Of a DNA stretch of 7,307 nucleotides, positions 5,465 to 7,307 are shown in pieces. Both the position numbers and the translations under genes were made by a program. Position 1 is the first letter of the stretch. Every line of letters starts with the position of its first letter. Below the pieces are notes generated by a model. The model ran no database searches. It saw only the letters and a list, made by a program, of their open reading frames with translations, and had not been told where the DNA came from. Source of the stretch: Clostridia bacterium (GTDB lineage: Bacteria; Bacillota_A; Clostridia; Christensenellales; CAG-138); NCBI GenBank assembly GCA_017459315.1, contig JAFUDD010000293.1, forward strand, positions 1-7,307, read 5' to 3'.

Positions 5465-6275
5465 ACCGAAGGATTTTGACGCCGTCAACGCACTCCGCAG
5501 GCAGGTGAGCGAGCTGCACGCGGCGGGCAGGCCGGAAACCTTCAAAGCAGGCTTTTGCGACGAAATGCGCGACCTGCTCTATACGTTCGCGGATGATTCG
5601 GAAAAGGCGATCCTTGTCGCCGACGCAGAAGGCTCTGTCGCAGGCTATGCGATTCTGCATGCTGTCTGCAAACCGGAAAACCCGTTCATGGTCGAGCGCC
5701 GCTATATCGACATTGACGAATTCGGCGTGGACGAAGCCCACCGTCGGCAGGGCGTCGGCAGGGCGATGATCGACTTTATCCGAAGCTATGCCGCACAGCA
5801 GGGCTGTTCGCACGTCGAGCTGAATATGTATGAATTCAACCAAAGCGCGCTGCGGTTCTACGAGTCCGTCGGCTTTACGACCTACCGGCGCTATATGGAG
5901 CTGCCGGCACAAGGCGTGCCGAAGCAAGCGCAAACGCCGCTGACCCCGAACGAATACCAGCATCTTGCCCTGCGCACCCTGAACCCCGCGCTGACCGAAA
6001 AGGACGTGCTGCTCAACGGCGTCATGGGGCTTTGCGGCGAGGCGGGCGAGGCCATCGACCTTGTGAAAAAGCACCTTGCGCAGGGACACGCGCTCGACAG
6101 GGCGCAGCTTGCCAAGGAGCTCGGCGACGTGGCGTGGTATCTGGCCGAAACCGCGTATGCCATCGGATATGATTTGGAAACCGTGCTGCGCGGGAATATC
6201 GACAAACTCCGCGCCCGCTACCCGGAAGGGTTCGACGCGGATCGTTCGCAGCATCGGAAAACGGACGACGAATAA
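5445..6275 (+). CDS. GNAT acetyltransferase fused to MazG-like NTP pyrophosphohydrolase
   Basis: One 276-residue frame carries two domains. Residues 1 to about 153 are a GNAT N-acetyltransferase: the acetyl-CoA loop is HRRQGVGRA (99-107), after the strand YIDIDEFGVD, and ALRFYESVGF (135-144) is the typical C-terminal motif. After a short linker (GVPKQAQTP, 157-165), residues of about 166-265 form a MazG-like all-alpha nucleotide pyrophosphohydrolase. Its metal-binding motif is EAGE (199-202), then 22 residues, then ELGD (225-228), within the ExxE(12-28)ExxD pattern. MazG-type domains hydrolyse NTPs or modified nucleotides to NMP and pyrophosphate. Substrates of both domains are unknown. The start is the ATG at 5445, with AGGAGG (5433-5438) 6 bases away, so translation begins inside the DUF4298 gene. 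It is the last gene before the terminator at 6336-6368. Confidence 0.92.
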   Translation: MQVRFAEPKDFDAVNALRRQVSELHAAGRPETFKAGFCDEMRDLLYTFADDSEKAILVADAEGSVAGYAILHAVCKPENPFMVERRYIDIDEFGVDEAHRRQGVGRAMIDFIRSYAAQQGCSHVELNMYEFNQSALRFYESVGFTTYRRYMELPAQGVPKQAQTPLTPNEYQHLALRTLNPALTEKDVLLNGVMGLCGEAGEAIDLVKKHLAQGHALDRAQLAKELGDVAWYLAETAYAIGYDLETVLRGNIDKLRARYPEGFDADRSQHRKTDDE

Positions 6276-6335
6276 ACGCCCCCGGGCGCGGACGCGCTGC
6301 CCGCGCCGAACAAACGACAATACAACTCACATGCA

Positions 6336-6368
6336 AAAACCCGGCTGTTCGGTTCACAGCCGGGTTTT
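6336..6368. terminator. Bidirectional terminator between convergent units
   Basis: AAAACCCGGCTGT (6336-6348) pairs perfectly with ACAGCCGGGTTTT (6356-6368) around a 7-base loop. The arms end in A and T runs, so each strand shows a GC-rich stem followed by T residues. It lies 60 bases after the GNAT-MazG stop and 16 bases after the pullulanase stop on the other strand, and so should end both transcripts. A separate GC-only hairpin (6285-6291 with 6301-6307) precedes it without a T run. Confidence 0.92.
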
Positions 6369-6384
6369 GGTTTCCTTATGCAGT

Positions 6385-7307
6385 TTATTCCGCTTTCACC
6401 AATACAACGCTCTTGGCCGGAACGGTGACCGTGCCGGTCTGCGCGCCCTCAGCGTTCCAGAGGCCGGTAAACGTGCCGTCCGGCAGCGTGACCGTGATCG
6501 GCGCGTCAGTCGGGTTCGCGGCGGCAAAGCCGAGGATCGTTTCGCCGTCCCTGTAGGTCAGCGCGATCGCGTTCTGCTCGAGCAGCTCGCCGGTCACTTC
6601 GCTGTTGTACACCCACGGGTTCGCCTTGCGCAGCCGAATCAGCGCCTTATAGAACTCGACCGTTTCCAGCGCGGCGCTGCCTTCCTGCAAAGCGTCCCAA
6701 TCGAGGTTGTTCACCGCGTCGGAGGACTTATAGCTGTTCTCGTCGCCGTCCTTGGTGCGCAGCATTTCCTCGCCCGCGAGCCAGAACGGTGTGCCCTTGC
6801 TGAGCAGCACCATCGAAGCGCCGAGCCGGTTCATGGCGATGCGCTGCTCCTCGGTCGCGTCCGGCGCGCCGTTTTGCAGGATATCCCACAGCGTGCGGTT
6901 GTCGTGCGAGGACATGTAGTTGATGATCAGCGCGTCGTTGACCTTCCAGCTCACGCCGGCGCCCTCCGCGCCGCCGGTCATGCCGAACAGCACCTTGTTC
7001 GCGTTGCTCTTGGAGGCGTCGCCGCTGATCCAGCCCTTGGCCTTGGCGTCGAATACGCTGCCCTTCAAGCCGTCGCGGATCGCGTCGTTGAACACGGCGA
7101 CCGCGCCGATGGCGCCTTCCGACGCCGTGACCTTGCGGATGTTCGCCTGCGTTGCCTGCTGCTTGCTGCTCAGCGGCGACGTGCCGCCGGTCCAGCCCTC
7201 GCCGTAGAGGATCGTCTGCGGGTTGTTCGCATGGACGGCGACCTCGATAGCCTGCATCGTGTCGATATCGTGTAGGCCCATCAGGTCGAAGCGGAAACCG
7301 TCGATCT
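6385..7307 (-). CDS. pulA: Type I pullulanase-like GH13 enzyme, C-terminal part (runs off right edge)
   Basis: The visible 307 residues are the C-terminal half of a glycoside hydrolase family 13 enzyme that cleaves alpha-1,6 links in pullulan, limit dextrins or glycogen. Three GH13 conserved regions are seen. DGFRFDLMG at the window edge carries the nucleophile Asp (codon 7285-7287). ILYGEGWTGG carries the acid/base Glu, and YMSSHDNRTLWD carries the transition-state-stabilising His-Asp. The combination FDLMG, GEGW and SHDN-TLWD is typical of type I pullulanases. A C-terminal beta-sandwich follows, ending in VPAKSVVLVKAE. There is no C-terminal sortase or membrane anchor. The N-terminus lies outside the window, so export and carbohydrate-binding modules cannot be judged. 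Amylopullulanase is the main alternative. The gene is convergent with the operon. Confidence 0.92.
   Translation of the reverse strand, partial: IDGFRFDLMGLHDIDTMQAIEVAVHANNPQTILYGEGWTGGTSPLSSKQQATQANIRKVTASEGAIGAVAVFNDAIRDGLKGSVFDAKAKGWISGDASKSNANKVLFGMTGGAEGAGVSWKVNDALIINYMSSHDNRTLWDILQNGAPDATEEQRIAMNRLGASMVLLSKGTPFWLAGEEMLRTKDGDENSYKSSDAVNNLDWDALQEGSAALETVEFYKALIRLRKANPWVYNSEVTGELLEQNAIALTYRDGETILGFAAANPTDAPITVTLPDGTFTGLWNAEGAQTGTVTVPAKSVVLVKAE

Noticed and set aside
5352..6320. Long antisense open frame (322 codons) opposite the GNAT-MazG gene
   Set aside because: Shadow of a GC-rich gene; Arg/His/Val-rich with no motif, while the plus-strand frame has two clear domains.
6076..7275. Long plus-strand open frame (399 codons) opposite the pullulanase
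   Set aside because: It crosses the bidirectional terminator and opposes conserved GH13 motifs; typical GC-rich antisense frame.

Overview
The window looks like chromosome from a GC-rich member of the Bacillota, class Clostridia. This rests on the gene families seen: DUF951, DUF4298 and a DUF3877-like protein (all recognised from memory), type I signal peptidases in tandem, a ParA ATPase and a GH13 pullulanase. Strong GGAGG ribosome binding sites and sigma-A type promoters fit too. The lineage is inference; no rRNA or marker gene is present.

Left part (1-1043). A ParA-family ATPase on the minus strand runs off the left edge. Behind its start lie about 570 gene-free bases, of which the half nearest the tRNA (about 780-1040) is very AT-rich and unlike the rest of the window. 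A strong imperfect hairpin sits at 739-779.

Middle (1044-1589). On the minus strand, a sigma-A promoter (1290-1318) drives a truncated 5' half of a tRNA-Arg(CCG) gene, then an intact tRNA-Arg(CCG) with encoded CCA (1075-1151), then a hairpin terminator (1044-1070). A 14-base inverted repeat flanks the intact tRNA and its terminator. The drop to AT-rich sequence just past the tRNA 3' end, plus ParA beyond it, makes this a candidate boundary of an integrated element, but no integrase or attachment repeat is visible.

Right-centre (1541-6368). A well-formed promoter (TTGCAA, 17 bases, TATAAT) starts a tightly packed plus-strand run of eight genes. In order they are an alpha/beta-hydrolase-fold protein with altered active-site residues, a DUF951 protein, two divergent type I signal peptidases, a HAD hydrolase, a DUF3877-like protein, a DUF4298 protein, and a fusion of a GNAT acetyltransferase to a MazG-like pyrophosphohydrolase. 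Five of the seven junctions overlap, so the genes are probably one translationally coupled operon. It ends at a bidirectional terminator (6336-6368).

Right end (6385-7307). The C-terminal part of a type I pullulanase-like GH13 enzyme lies on the minus strand, convergent with the operon, and runs off the right edge.

Most of the window is ordinary housekeeping sequence. The most unusual points are the hydrolase with a Thr in place of the nucleophilic Ser, the GNAT-MazG fusion, the tandem signal peptidases, and the tRNA region with its half-gene and abrupt composition change. I see no clear new defence or mobile system.
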